In this document: positions 1-8,642 of the stretch, piece after piece
Numbering within the stretch: position 1 is the stretch's first letter
Layout: each line of letters starts with the position of its first letter
Assembly (NCBI RefSeq): GCF_006151805.1
Contig: NZ_VDDA01000002.1
Location: forward strand, 124,001-188,000
Direction: 5' to 3'
Origin: Methylobacterium terricola
GTDB taxonomy: Bacteria > Pseudomonadota > Alphaproteobacteria > Rhizobiales > Beijerinckiaceae
DNA length: 64,000 nucleotides
The notes under the pieces: generated by a model
Databases searched by the model: none
What the model was told of the DNA's origin: nothing
Seen by the model: the letters and a program-made list of their open reading frames with translations, nothing else
Made by a program: the position numbers and the translations under genes

Positions 1-318
1 AACGTCTCTGGCGCTGAGAAGCAGGCGGTTTACCGTCGGTATGGCCTGACTTCGAACCGCGCCGATTGGTGCAACAGCGAGGAAGGGTGCGAGGTTGATC
101 ACCTCGTCAGCCTCGAACTGGGCGGGTCGAATGACATCACCAACCTCTGGCCCGAACCTTTCGTTGGAGAATGGAACGCTCACGATAAGGATGCCCTTGA
201 AAACCGGTTGCATAAGCTGGTCTGCGCCGGTCGACTCGACCTGACTGCCGCGCAGACCGCAATCCGCACCGATTGGGTCGCCGCCTACAAGCAGTACGTC
301 GGCCCCAAGCCCGAATGA
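1..318 (+). CDS. HNH-type nuclease-like phage protein (5' truncated)
   Basis: Open from the first base of the window to TGA at 316-318 (105 visible residues), so the N-terminus lies outside. The central motif EVDHLVSLELGGSNDITNLW is typical of small HNH-like phage proteins: a DH pair, then a conserved Asn-rich segment and NLWPEP. It lies just upstream of the terminase genes, where HNH proteins often assist packaging-related cleavage in other phages; that role here is inferred from position. The next tiny gene overlaps its stop codon, suggesting one transcript. Confidence 0.7.
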   Translation, partial: NVSGAEKQAVYRRYGLTSNRADWCNSEEGCEVDHLVSLELGGSNDITNLWPEPFVGEWNAHDKDALENRLHKLVCAGRLDLTAAQTAIRTDWVAAYKQYVGPKPE

Positions 319-401
319 CCTGCACCAACCGCACCCACCCCTGCCCAATTTGCAAGATGGGCCCCTGCCGGGAATGGCAGGGCCGAGGGGCAGTGAAGTA
401 G
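315..401 (+). CDS. Tiny cysteine-rich protein, 28 aa
   Basis: The ATG at 315 overlaps the stop of the preceding HNH-like gene. The peptide begins MTCTNRTHPCPICKMGPC, with four Cys and one His in 18 residues, which could bind zinc. No family recognised. The tight coupling supports translation, but an ORF this short could be chance. Confidence 0.35.
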   Translation: MTCTNRTHPCPICKMGPCREWQGRGAVK

Positions 402-404
402 CCG

Positions 405-575
405 ATGGCCTGCCTCTCCTGCGCTCAGGCCCGAAGTGCTGCCGCTGCCGCTGTGAAGGCTGCCAGCACGGGCAATATCCGCGAGGCTGCCGCCCAAACT
501 GCCCGCATGACCGACGCGCTCAAGGACAAGGCTGAGAGCCTGAGGGTGCGGATGCTGACGCGAAAGACTGGATAG
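405..575 (+). CDS. Small alanine-rich hypothetical protein, 56 aa
   Basis: ATG at 405, stop TAG at 573-575, seven bases before the small terminase gene. The sequence starts MACLSCAQARSAAAAAVKAA and is predicted mostly helical with a basic C-terminus. It fills the gap between the Cys-rich peptide and the terminase on the same strand. Function unknown. Confidence 0.45.
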   Translation: MACLSCAQARSAAAAAVKAASTGNIREAAAQTARMTDALKDKAESLRVRMLTRKTG

Positions 576-582
576 AGCCCAC

Positions 583-1302
583 ATGGCGCTCAATGACAAA
601 CAGCGCCGGTTCGTTGAGGAATACCTTGTCGACCTGAACGCGACCCAGGCGGCGATCCGCGCCGGGTATAGCGAGAAGACCGCCCGGTCGCAGGCCGATC
701 GTCTGTTGACAAATGTTGACGTCCAGGCCGCGATCTCCGAAGGGCAAGCTAAGCGGTCGGAGCGGACCCAGATCACCGCCGATATGGTACTCAACCATTG
801 GTGGGATCTGAGTCGGGCTGACCCGAACGAGCTCATCCAGTACCGGCGCCAGTGCTGCCGACATTGCTGGGGCGAGGGCTTCGGCTACCAGTTCACCCCG
901 GCCGAGTTCGCCAAGAAAGAGACTGAAGCGAACGACGGGCCGGAGGTGCTGCCGATCGACCCGCAGGGCGGTATCGGTTTCGACGCGAAGCGCGAGCCCA
1001 ACCCTGATTGTCCTGAGTGTCACGGCGAAGGCACGGGCAAGCTCCACGCGCTCGATACCCGTAAGCTGAAGGGCTCGGCGAAGCTGCTCTACAAGGGCGC
1101 CAAGCGGACGAAGGACGGCCTTGAGATCCTGATGCACGATCAGGCCAAGGCGCTCGAAAACGTTGCGAAGCATCTCGGCATGTTCGTCGAGCGGCGCGAA
1201 GTCAGCGGTCCAGGCGGCAAGCCTGTCGAGCTGGTGACCAAGGACATGTCGCCCAAGGAAGCGGCCGACGCCTATGCCGGCACCATCAACGGCGACGACT
1301 GA
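583..1302 (+). CDS. terS: Terminase small subunit
   Basis: 239 aa. The N-terminus (LNDKQRRFVEEYLVDLNATQ, then AAIRAGYSEKTARSQADRLL) is the helix-turn-helix signature of the Terminase_2 family, which recognises phage DNA and recruits the large subunit for packaging. The middle carries two CxxC-x-GEG knuckles (CRHCWGEG and CPECHGEG) about 55 residues apart, suggesting a bound zinc. The C-terminus has the family's helical stretch. The large subunit follows after two small genes. Confidence 0.9.
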   Translation: MALNDKQRRFVEEYLVDLNATQAAIRAGYSEKTARSQADRLLTNVDVQAAISEGQAKRSERTQITADMVLNHWWDLSRADPNELIQYRRQCCRHCWGEGFGYQFTPAEFAKKETEANDGPEVLPIDPQGGIGFDAKREPNPDCPECHGEGTGKLHALDTRKLKGSAKLLYKGAKRTKDGLEILMHDQAKALENVAKHLGMFVERREVSGPGGKPVELVTKDMSPKEAADAYAGTINGDD

Positions 1303-1311
1303 GAGTTCACC

Positions 1312-1497
1312 ATGGACGCCAAGCGCCTAAAAACGGCCTCCTTCCAAGAAATCCGAACCCGCTTGACCGAAGAGAGGCGCTTCCTTTCTGATCAGACTTT
1401 CTCTGAGTGCATCACGCGTGCGCTCGCCGAAATGTTTGAGCGAGGCGTTGCCGCCGGACGCGAGTTTGAGGCCAAGAACTTGAGCAAGTCGAATTGA
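1312..1497 (+). CDS. Hypothetical protein, 61 aa
   Basis: Starts 10 bases after the small terminase stop and encodes a charged, helical peptide (MDAKRLKTASFQEIRTRLTE...). The segment TFSECITRALAEMFERGVAAG looks like a short amphipathic helix. No family recognised; placement in the late operon supports it being real. Confidence 0.45.
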   Translation: MDAKRLKTASFQEIRTRLTEERRFLSDQTFSECITRALAEMFERGVAAGREFEAKNLSKSN

Positions 1498-1587
1498 AGC
1501 CACTGCGCTTCGGGCTATAATGGACGAGCCGCCGGGTGCTTGCGACACGCCGACGGCTCTGACCAAGCCCGAACGCAGGAGGTTCGA

Positions 1588-2178
1588 GTGGCTGACTTCG
1601 GTTTATGCTCAATTGAGGGCTGCGGCAAGAACGCCGCGAAGAAGGGTTGGTGTCTCGCCCATTACACTCGGTGGTATAGGCACGGCGATCCAGAGGCGGG
1701 AGGCCGAGCCCAAACGGCGGCTGGCGCGTCCTTAGCGTGGATGCAGGCCAATCTTGACCACGACGGGGCCGGCTGCCTGCTGTGGCCCTTTTCGCGTTCG
1801 CCGAACGGCAGGGCACAAATAGAGGTCGATGGTCGCCGGCATACAGCCGGCCGAGTGATGTGCGCCTTAGCTCATGGCGAGCCGCCGGATCCTGACTGCG
1901 AAGCGGCGCACTCGTGCGGAAAAGGTCATCTTGGCTGTGTAAGCCCCGCGCACCTGCGCTGGGCTACTAAGGTTGAGAATGAGGCGGACAAGGCAGGGCA
2001 CGGCACGCTTAGGCGCGGTCGTTCGGTCAACACGAACAAGCTGACCGAAGCTGAAGTGCGTGAGATCCGTTCACTAGAAGGGCGGCATACTCAGCGCGAA
2101 ATAGCCGCTCTGTTCGGTGTTAGCCAACTCAACATTAGCCACATTCTGAGACGAAAGAGTTGGTCTTGGCTGGAGTGA
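1588..2178 (+). CDS. HNH endonuclease with zinc knuckle and C-terminal HTH
   Basis: 196 aa, starting at GTG 1588 behind a strong AGGAGG ribosome site (1578-1583); in-frame upstream codons exist but lack such a site. The N-terminus (CSIEGCGKNAAKKGWCLAHY) is a Cys/His zinc knuckle. The middle has HNH-like features (AAHSCGKGHLGCVSPAHLRW). The C-terminus (EVREIRSLEGRHTQREIAAL...) is a DNA-binding HTH of the kind found in free-standing phage homing endonucleases. It sits between the two terminase genes, and its stop overlaps the GTG proposed as the large subunit start. It may be a selfish insertion or a packaging partner. Confidence 0.75.
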   Translation: MADFGLCSIEGCGKNAAKKGWCLAHYTRWYRHGDPEAGGRAQTAAGASLAWMQANLDHDGAGCLLWPFSRSPNGRAQIEVDGRRHTAGRVMCALAHGEPPDPDCEAAHSCGKGHLGCVSPAHLRWATKVENEADKAGHGTLRRGRSVNTNKLTEAEVREIRSLEGRHTQREIAALFGVSQLNISHILRRKSWSWLE

Positions 2179-3809
2179 GCAAGGCGTGGCCTCCGGACTA
2201 TACGGAGGCATTCGCTCAGCGGCAAAAGCGTTTCTTTGCCCTTCGGAAAAATCCTGATGGCGCCAAGGAATTCTATCGTACGAGGCCGCACGAGTTCATT
2301 GATCACTGGGCGACGACTTACGATCCGCGCAATGCGTCTGGGGCGTTGCCCGCTAAGCTGCCGTTCATCATGTTCCCTCGGCAGCATCAATTCGTTGATT
2401 TCCTTCTAGAATGCGTCAAGGCGGAAGAAAACGGGTTAGTCGAAAAAGCGCGCGATATGGGCGCAACCTGGGTCTGCTGTGCCTTCTCGGTCTGGCTCTG
2501 GTTGTTCTGGCCGGGCGCCGCGGTTGGCTGGGGCTCACGCAAGGAGCAGCTGGTCGACCGTATCGGTGACGCCGACAGCATTTTTGAGAAAATGCGGATT
2601 ATCGTCCGTGGGCTGCCGCGACAGTTTTGGCCGGCGGGCTTCCGCCCCGATGACCACATGACCTACATGCGGCTCATCAACCCAGAGAACGACGCGTCAA
2701 TCACGGGCGAAGCCGGCGACAACATCGGCCGCGGCGGGCGAAAGCTCATCTACTTCAAGGATGAGAGCGCCCACTACGAGCGGCCCGAGAAGATCGAAGC
2801 GGCGCTCGCGGACAACACCAGGGTTCAGATCGACATCAGTTCGGTCAACGGCCTAGGCAACGTGTTCCATCGTCGGCGCGAAGCCGGCGTCGAGTGGGTC
2901 AGCGGTCCGGTCACGAATGGCAAAACGAACGTCTTCGTCTTCGACTGGCGCGACCACCCGGCTAAGGATCTGGCGTGGTACGAGACTCGACGGAAGAAGG
3001 CTCAGGCCGACGGCCTGCTGCACGTCTTCGCGCAGGAGGTTGACCGGAACTACGCCGCGGCGGTCGAGAACGTCATCATCCCGTCGGAGTGGGTGAAGGC
3101 GGCGATCGACGCGCATAAGCGCCTCGGGTTCGATGATGCGGGTGGTTGGTGCGCTGGTTTGGACGTGGCGGATGGCGGTGGCGATCGTAACGCGCTGGCG
3201 CTCCGCAAAGGCGTCATTCTGAAGGTTACGCAGGAATGGGGCGAGCGTGACACAGGCGTCACCGCTCGCCGCGCCGTCGCAGCCTGCAAGGAGCTTGTGC
3301 CGATCGCCTTGCAGTACGATTGTATCGGCGTCGGCGCGGGCGTGAAGGCCGAGACGAACCGCCTGATGGATGAGGGGCTGATGCCCCGCTCGCTGCATCT
3401 GGTTCCCTGGAACGCTGGCGCCGCGGTGCTGCGGCCGGACCAGAGGGTTGAGCCCGGCGACCCGGACACGCCGATCAACAAGGACTTCTATTCGAACCTG
3501 AAGGCGCAGGCTTGGTGGCAGCTGCGGCGGCGGTTTGAGCGGACGTGGCGCGCGATCAACGAGCCGGGCTTCACCTGGAAGGTTGACGACCTGATCTCGC
3601 TTCCCTCGGACCTGCCGCAGCTTCGGCAGATCGAAAAGGAGTTGAGCCAGGCCACGGCGAGCCAGGGCGCGCGGCTCCGCCTTGTCGTCGACAAGACGCC
3701 CGAGGGCACGAAGTCGCCGAACATCGCCGATGCGATCGTGATGGCGTTCTGGCCCCTCCCCCGGCCCGGGGCCGGCCTTATGGACCTCTACGGTGACGCA
3801 GCGGCCTGA
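2175..3809 (+). CDS. terL: Terminase large subunit (packaging ATPase/nuclease)
   Basis: About 544 aa from GTG 2175, which overlaps the HNH stop (GTGA); an in-frame TTG at 2160 is an alternative. The N-terminal ATPase shows a diverged Walker A-like segment (EKARDMGATWVCC, ~90-102) and a Walker B-type motif ending in Asp-Glu (LIYFKDESAHYE, ~191-202). The C-terminal RNase H-like nuclease has Asp-containing segments GLDVADGGGDRNA (~328) and NIADAIVMAFW near the end. It would drive DNA into the prohead through the portal encoded next, whose ATG overlaps its stop. Confidence 0.9.
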   Translation: MSKAWPPDYTEAFAQRQKRFFALRKNPDGAKEFYRTRPHEFIDHWATTYDPRNASGALPAKLPFIMFPRQHQFVDFLLECVKAEENGLVEKARDMGATWVCCAFSVWLWLFWPGAAVGWGSRKEQLVDRIGDADSIFEKMRIIVRGLPRQFWPAGFRPDDHMTYMRLINPENDASITGEAGDNIGRGGRKLIYFKDESAHYERPEKIEAALADNTRVQIDISSVNGLGNVFHRRREAGVEWVSGPVTNGKTNVFVFDWRDHPAKDLAWYETRRKKAQADGLLHVFAQEVDRNYAAAVENVIIPSEWVKAAIDAHKRLGFDDAGGWCAGLDVADGGGDRNALALRKGVILKVTQEWGERDTGVTARRAVAACKELVPIALQYDCIGVGAGVKAETNRLMDEGLMPRSLHLVPWNAGAAVLRPDQRVEPGDPDTPINKDFYSNLKAQAWWQLRRRFERTWRAINEPGFTWKVDDLISLPSDLPQLRQIEKELSQATASQGARLRLVVDKTPEGTKSPNIADAIVMAFWPLPRPGAGLMDLYGDAAA

Positions 3810-5194
3810 TGTTCCTCTTTGACCGCCTCGCCAACCTCGTCACCGGCTCCGGCACCGCCAAGGACAAGGCCACCGGCGCGCGTTTCGTCCCGAGGTTCCT
3901 GACACGACAGGAGCTTGAGAGCGCCTACCGGTGTGATTGGCTCGCCCGCAAGATCATCGACATCATCCCCTTCGACATGACCCGCGCCTGGCGCGAGTGG
4001 CAAGCGGATCGTGAGGAGATTGAAGCCCTTGAGGCGGAGGAGTGCCGCCTTCAGGTGAAGGCGAAGTTCGGATTGGCGCAGCAGCGGGCGCGGCTTTATG
4101 GCGGCTCTGCAATCCTGATCGGCGCCGACGATGAACGCCCGCAAGACGAACTTCGGCTGGACCGCATCGGCCTAGGCGGGCTCAAATACCTGCACGTCCT
4201 CGCGCAGCACGACATCTCGGCCGGGACCTTGGTCCGGGACCCGCTCTCGCCCTATTACGGCGAGCCGTCGATCTACCAGATGGGCGCCACCGGTGGCGCG
4301 CCCATCGATGTGCATCCATCCCGGGTGATCCGGTTCATCGGCGCCGAACTGCCCGATCCGTTCGGGATCGCGGGCTCTGCTATCGGCGGCGGATGGGGAG
4401 ACCCAGTGCTCCAGATCGTCCACGACGCGGTGCAGAACGCCGCCTCGTCACAGCAGACGGTCGCGAGCCTCCTGCCGGACGCCAAGACCGACGTCATCAC
4501 CGTGCCGGGCCTGACACAGCACCTCGCGACCCCGGAGGGTACGGCCCGCTACAGCCGACGCTTTGCCGAGGCGGCCCTACTCCGCAGCATCCACAACGTC
4601 ACGCTGATTGACGGTGGTGACGGCGCGGCGGGGGAGAAGTGGGAGCAGCGGCAGATCGACTTCGCGAACTTCGCGGAGCTGCTGCGTATGTATCTTCAAG
4701 TGGCGGCTGGCGCGGCCGACATCCCGGCGACCCGGCTTCTCGGGCAGGCGCCGGCAGGCCTGAACGCTACCGGCGACAGTGACGTTCGCAATTACTACGA
4801 CCACATCAGCGCCAAGCAGGAGAGCGATTTCCGCCCTCGCTTGGATCGCCTCGATGAGATCCTGATCCGCTCGGCGCTCGGCGATCGGCCCAAGGAGATC
4901 CACTACCGCTTCGCCCCGCTCTGGCAGCTCAGCGACGCCGAAAAGGCTGAGATTGCAGCCAAGAAGGCGACGGCGCTCAAGACGCTTCAGGACACCGGCC
5001 TGATTGACGACGAGGTGCTTCGCGTCGGCGTCCAGAACCAGCTTGTCGAGGATGGCACCTATCCGGGCCTTGAGGGCGCCTTGAAGGATCAGAAGGAAGG
5101 CCGGCTCAAAGTCGCCGGTGAAGAGCCTGACGAGGACGACCCGTTCGCCGAGCCCGGGAACGAGAACGACGTGAAACTTGAGGCGGCCGAGTAA
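3809..5194 (+). CDS. Portal protein, DUF1073 family
   Basis: 461 aa. The N-terminus has the DUF1073 features (RFLTRQELESAYRCDWLARK followed by IIDIIPFDMTRAWREW). The usual IxxxP(x)n and 'QAPAGLNATGDSDVRNYYDH' segment is present around residues 315-335. The family forms the dodecameric ring at the capsid vertex through which DNA passes. The ATG overlaps the terminase stop. The C-terminus is acidic and probably disordered, as is usual for the family. Confidence 0.88.
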   Translation: MFLFDRLANLVTGSGTAKDKATGARFVPRFLTRQELESAYRCDWLARKIIDIIPFDMTRAWREWQADREEIEALEAEECRLQVKAKFGLAQQRARLYGGSAILIGADDERPQDELRLDRIGLGGLKYLHVLAQHDISAGTLVRDPLSPYYGEPSIYQMGATGGAPIDVHPSRVIRFIGAELPDPFGIAGSAIGGGWGDPVLQIVHDAVQNAASSQQTVASLLPDAKTDVITVPGLTQHLATPEGTARYSRRFAEAALLRSIHNVTLIDGGDGAAGEKWEQRQIDFANFAELLRMYLQVAAGAADIPATRLLGQAPAGLNATGDSDVRNYYDHISAKQESDFRPRLDRLDEILIRSALGDRPKEIHYRFAPLWQLSDAEKAEIAAKKATALKTLQDTGLIDDEVLRVGVQNQLVEDGTYPGLEGALKDQKEGRLKVAGEEPDEDDPFAEPGNENDVKLEAAE

Positions 5195-5196
5195 CT

Positions 5197-5571
5197 ATGT
5201 CCGCTCCCGCTCGGGTTGATCAGGATATCTGGCGCGGCGACAACAGCCCTCCCCTCTCGTGGGGCTTCGGGCCGGCGGCTGCGCCTGAGATCCCGGTGGG
5301 CGCCCAGTTTCAGCTCGACGTCGAGTGGGACGCTTCGGCCATGGCGCTCGCGATCGACGGTCCTCTCATCGGCACCATCACAGCGGCCTCGCCTGCCGGG
5401 CTCACGGTCGATGTTCCGACCGGCACGGTGACGTGGCCCTATACCACCACGCAGAGCGCTTCGATCCCGCGGGGTGCCCGCGCCAGCTACACGCTCCGCT
5501 GCGTTTATGGTGGAACGACGCAGACCTGGGCGTATGGCCGGCTGATCGTACGGGATGGGGGCTCGGCGTGA
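5197..5571 (+). CDS. Hypothetical phage structural protein, Ig-like fold suspected
   Basis: 124 aa, beginning two bases after the portal stop. The sequence alternates short beta strands (QFQLDVEWDASAMALAIDG, LTVDVPTGTVTWPYT) and ends with a Tyr/Thr-rich strand, suggesting a small beta-sandwich. It is the first of five small beta-rich genes between portal and head morphogenesis genes. No named family recognised. Confidence 0.55.
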   Translation: MSAPARVDQDIWRGDNSPPLSWGFGPAAAPEIPVGAQFQLDVEWDASAMALAIDGPLIGTITAASPAGLTVDVPTGTVTWPYTTTQSASIPRGARASYTLRCVYGGTTQTWAYGRLIVRDGGSA

Positions 5572-6209
5572 CCTGCTGCGGCGTTCGTCACGTCAGACCA
5601 CCGGCGCCACAGGCTCGCATCATCCGGGTTCCGGCGCCGAGCGCGCCGAGCGTGGTTCGGCAGCAGATTGCCGGGATCCCGGGGCCGATGGGGCCAGCAT
5701 CGTCCTTCCGCGGCTTCGGGACAGTCGATTACTCGGATTTGGATGCTGTTACGCTGAGCCCGAGCAATGACGTGCTGTCTGGCATCCCGCTCCCCATGGT
5801 CGCCGGACAGTGGACCCGAGTGACCCGCGATTTGCAGCCGTCGGACAGCAACAGGAACCCACTCGCCGACCCTTTTGCCGGTTTCTCGTTCTGGGATGGC
5901 GCTCTGCTTCGCGCTCACGCGGTTGGCGACATCTACCTGTACAAGCTCACATACCGTGTGATGCCTACCCTGCGCGGCAGCAGTCTCCGCTTTGCCTTCA
6001 GGCCCGGCGGCAACCCGAACTTCGACTTCGGGCCGCAGCCAATCGTGCTCAGCACTGACGCCGGCTCAGAAGAAATCGGATCCGAGACGTTCGTCACACA
6101 GGTCCGCAGCCGGTTCGCCACAATGGGCGCCGAGGTCTACGTCTGGTCCTCGTCAGGCGGTCAGCTCCTTGAGTTCAGTCCCGAGATCACGCCTCTAGGC
6201 CACGCCTGA
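5568..6209 (+). CDS. Hypothetical phage structural protein with short collagen-like linker
   Basis: 213 aa from GTG 5568, which overlaps the previous stop (GTGA). The N-terminus has Cys and Pro-rich sequence, then GIPGPMGPASSFRGFG, a short Gly-X-Y linker common in phage fibres and decorations. The rest (~60-213) is predicted beta-rich with aromatic and Asp/Pro loops. The next ATG overlaps its stop. I suspect a capsid-attached fibre or decoration, from position and composition only. Confidence 0.55.
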   Translation: MTCCGVRHVRPPAPQARIIRVPAPSAPSVVRQQIAGIPGPMGPASSFRGFGTVDYSDLDAVTLSPSNDVLSGIPLPMVAGQWTRVTRDLQPSDSNRNPLADPFAGFSFWDGALLRAHAVGDIYLYKLTYRVMPTLRGSSLRFAFRPGGNPNFDFGPQPIVLSTDAGSEEIGSETFVTQVRSRFATMGAEVYVWSSSGGQLLEFSPEITPLGHA

Positions 6210-6808
6210 TGCACTGGATCGGGTACGATGAGAGCGTTAACGTTCTCGTGATCGCGGATGAGGGGGTCTTTCCCGCTGGCAGTTTGTCTGTCGCAATGGA
6301 CGGACAAGGCATGGTCCGGATCGTCGGTCTCGCGCGCCGGACTGAGCTTTACGCCCATTGGACGGATATCGGCACGCTTGAGAGCACCACGTTTGCCGAC
6401 GGTGCAACAACCCTTGCCTATCTGACGGCGGAACTCGCCAAGCAACGTACGTCTAAGCCAATCGCACTCCCCTTCACGGCCGGCGAGCCGATCGGGGGCC
6501 ATAAGGGCGTCAGGATCGCCGCTGGCGGCCTTGTGCAACTTGCTTCATCGGATGACGCCTCGCAGGCCGGGACGGTGCTCGGCGTGTCTCTCGCGGCGGC
6601 GGACGATGGTTCTGGGCTTGACGTCGCGATCATCGGCGAGGTGACCGAGTCGAGCTGGTCGTGGGCGGTTGGCCCGGTATTCCTTGGCATCGGCGGCGCT
6701 CTCACTCAGGCGCCGCCAGCTTCTGGGTTCGTGCAGCAGATCGGGAAGGCCATCGGGCCGCACTCGCTCGTCGTGTCTCTATCCACCCCCATCGTGCTCG
6801 CGCAGTAG
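6209..6808 (+). CDS. Beta-rich structural protein, possible head decoration/fibre component
   Basis: 199 aa, ATG overlapping the previous stop. The N-terminal half resembles a small knob (MHWIGYDESVNVLVIADEG...). The C-terminal half (FTAGEPIGGHKGVRIAAGG through VVSLSTPIVLAQ) has the 'value at start, property at end' layout seen in the next gene too, suggesting related C-terminal domains (both end in a ...PIVLA motif). Role in the capsid is inferred. Confidence 0.5.
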   Translation: MHWIGYDESVNVLVIADEGVFPAGSLSVAMDGQGMVRIVGLARRTELYAHWTDIGTLESTTFADGATTLAYLTAELAKQRTSKPIALPFTAGEPIGGHKGVRIAAGGLVQLASSDDASQAGTVLGVSLAAADDGSGLDVAIIGEVTESSWSWAVGPVFLGIGGALTQAPPASGFVQQIGKAIGPHSLVVSLSTPIVLAQ

Positions 6809-6821
6809 GAGCCCCGGCGCC

Positions 6822-7337
6822 ATGCCCGCGAAGAAGTACCTGCGATCCGCCACAACGGGCTATCCGACCGAGCAGGCTGCCACGGTCGTCAGCACAGGCG
6901 TGACGAACGGCGGTGATGTGGTCGCCCTCGACGACACTGGGCGGCTGGACTCCAGCGTCCTGCCGGTCGGTATTGGCGCAGATGTCGCCATCCTTGCGGC
7001 CACTGAGGCGCTGACCGCCGGTGATTTCGTCAACGTGTACAGCAACGCAGGCGCCTTCTCCGCTCGCAAGGCTGATGCCAGCAACACCGGCAAGGAAGCG
7101 CACGGCTACGTGCTCGCCGCGGTGACCAGCGGCGCCAACGCTACAGTCTACTTCGACGGCCGCAACACCAGCGTGACCGGCATGACGCCTGGCCCGGTGT
7201 TCCTGTCGGCTACCAATCCAGGCAAGGCCACGTCGACCTGCCCGACCGGCTCGGGCCAGCTTCAGCAGCGCATCGGTGTGGCCGTCGCTGCCACTGAGGT
7301 GAACTTCGAGGCTGTGACCCCGATCGTTCTCGCGTGA
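6822..7337 (+). CDS. Capsid cement-like protein (DUF2190-like suspected)
   Basis: 171 aa starting at ATG 6822; the frame stays open upstream but overlaps the previous gene and has no better start. The segments LAATEALTAGDFVNVYSN and AHGYVLAAVTSGANATVYFDG resemble the cement or decoration proteins that bind capsid three-fold sites. It ends VTPIVLA, like its upstream neighbour. Family assignment is tentative. Confidence 0.55.
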   Translation: MPAKKYLRSATTGYPTEQAATVVSTGVTNGGDVVALDDTGRLDSSVLPVGIGADVAILAATEALTAGDFVNVYSNAGAFSARKADASNTGKEAHGYVLAAVTSGANATVYFDGRNTSVTGMTPGPVFLSATNPGKATSTCPTGSGQLQQRIGVAVAATEVNFEAVTPIVLA

Positions 7338-7343
7338 TGGCTC

Positions 7344-7745
7344 ATGGCAACCCGGCGCCCTCTCGTCGCGAACAGCGGCCGGGCAGACGAGATCTCTGCC
7401 TCTGACGTTCTGGCGCCAGCCACACTCGGCTATTCGTCCGGCTCAAACGCAAATGGGACGTGGTGGAAGGCGCCGGACGGCATCATTGAGCAGTTCGGTA
7501 CGGTGACGCTCACCAACGGGACCGTAACAGTTACTTTTCCGATCGCCTTCCCGAACGCCTGCTTTCACGTTGACCCTGTTCCGGTATCTGTCAGCGCGGT
7601 CGGCACTTCGGTCTCGGCTTGGTTGAACGCAGTGCCATCCAAAACAAACGCCACTATCAATGGCCGGTCCTTCACAACTGTGCTTGGTGTCCTGAACATC
7701 GGCTTGGGCTCCTTCGATCTGAAGTGGCACGCGATCGGCAACTGA
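7344..7745 (+). CDS. Protein with tail-fibre gp53-like C-terminal domain
   Basis: 133 aa. The core (GIIEQFGTVTLTNGTVTVTF, then PIAFPNACFHV) and the end (LGSFDLKWHAIGN) match the receptor-facing C-terminal domain found on many phage tail fibres. Here it stands almost alone, with a ~45-residue N-terminus and no long fibre shaft, and lies among head genes rather than tail genes. It may form a fibre on the capsid surface together with the four preceding proteins; this is inference. Confidence 0.65.
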   Translation: MATRRPLVANSGRADEISASDVLAPATLGYSSGSNANGTWWKAPDGIIEQFGTVTLTNGTVTVTFPIAFPNACFHVDPVPVSVSAVGTSVSAWLNAVPSKTNATINGRSFTTVLGVLNIGLGSFDLKWHAIGN

Positions 7746-7750
7746 CGCTG

Positions 7751-8632
7751 ATGGACCTCAACGCCCGCTTCGATCTCGCCGCTCTCGCCAAGGGCAGGAC
7801 CAAGCGCAAGGTCATCGAGTTCCGGGAGATCAAGCCGCGACTGGCGTCGGAGCAGGCGTTCTATCGCATCATCATGAGCGTGCTGGTCGAGGCCACGAGC
7901 CGGCGCGCGGAGATCCTGGAGGCAGCGGCTGCGACCCGGCGCGAGCTGATCGGCGACGCGGCGACGATCGGCGCCATCATGGCGGAGATGCGGGCGGCTA
8001 TGAGTCAAGCTGCATCGCTCGCCACCGGCCCGTTGATGAGCCTATTCGCCAACGACGCACGCCGCCACGGCGAAACGTGGATCGGACAGGTCAACCGACT
8101 GATCGGCGTCGATCTCTCGGCGGTGGTTCGCAGTAGCGATGTGCAGACCATCCTTCAGCTTGAGGTGCAAAAGAGCGTCGCCCTGATCCGTGGCCTGTCC
8201 GACGACGTGGCGAAGCGGATCGAGTTTCAGGTCATCGATCTCGTTTCCCAGGGCAAAAGCCAAAAGGACATTGCGGCGGCTCTGGCCGAGACGGCTGGGT
8301 TCACCCGCAAGCGGGCGATGTTCATCGCTCGTGACCAGGCGGCCAGCTTCAACGGCGCGCTTAACCAAATCCGGCAGGAGCAGGCCGGTGTCACGTCGTA
8401 CATCTGGCGCACGGTCGGCGATCAGCGGGTGCGCCCCGCGCACCGGCTCAGGAACGGCCAGCGGTTCCGGTGGGATAGCCCGCCGAGCGACGGTGCGCCA
8501 GGTCGACCGCCGAATTGCCGCTGCACCGCGCAGGCGGTTCTAGACCTCGATGAGACGCCTCGCTCTGGTCGAGCCCGCGCTTCTCGCGCCGGCCTCTCCG
8601 CCGTGGCCTCTGCCCTCGGCATCGGACTGTAA
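7751..8632 (+). CDS. Head morphogenesis protein (SPP1 gp7 / Mu gpF family)
   Basis: 293 aa from ATG 7751, five bases after the preceding gene. The long helical N-terminus is followed by the conserved C-terminal motif in which DQRVRPAHRLRNGQ is followed by a Pro-rich loop and PPNCRCTA, the usual 'R..H...G....NCRC' signature. The family helps capsid assembly and is encoded after the portal, as here. A basic, low-complexity tail follows the motif. Confidence 0.85.
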   Translation: MDLNARFDLAALAKGRTKRKVIEFREIKPRLASEQAFYRIIMSVLVEATSRRAEILEAAAATRRELIGDAATIGAIMAEMRAAMSQAASLATGPLMSLFANDARRHGETWIGQVNRLIGVDLSAVVRSSDVQTILQLEVQKSVALIRGLSDDVAKRIEFQVIDLVSQGKSQKDIAAALAETAGFTRKRAMFIARDQAASFNGALNQIRQEQAGVTSYIWRTVGDQRVRPAHRLRNGQRFRWDSPPSDGAPGRPPNCRCTAQAVLDLDETPRSGRARASRAGLSAVASALGIGL

Positions 8633-8642
8633 CAGGTAGACC

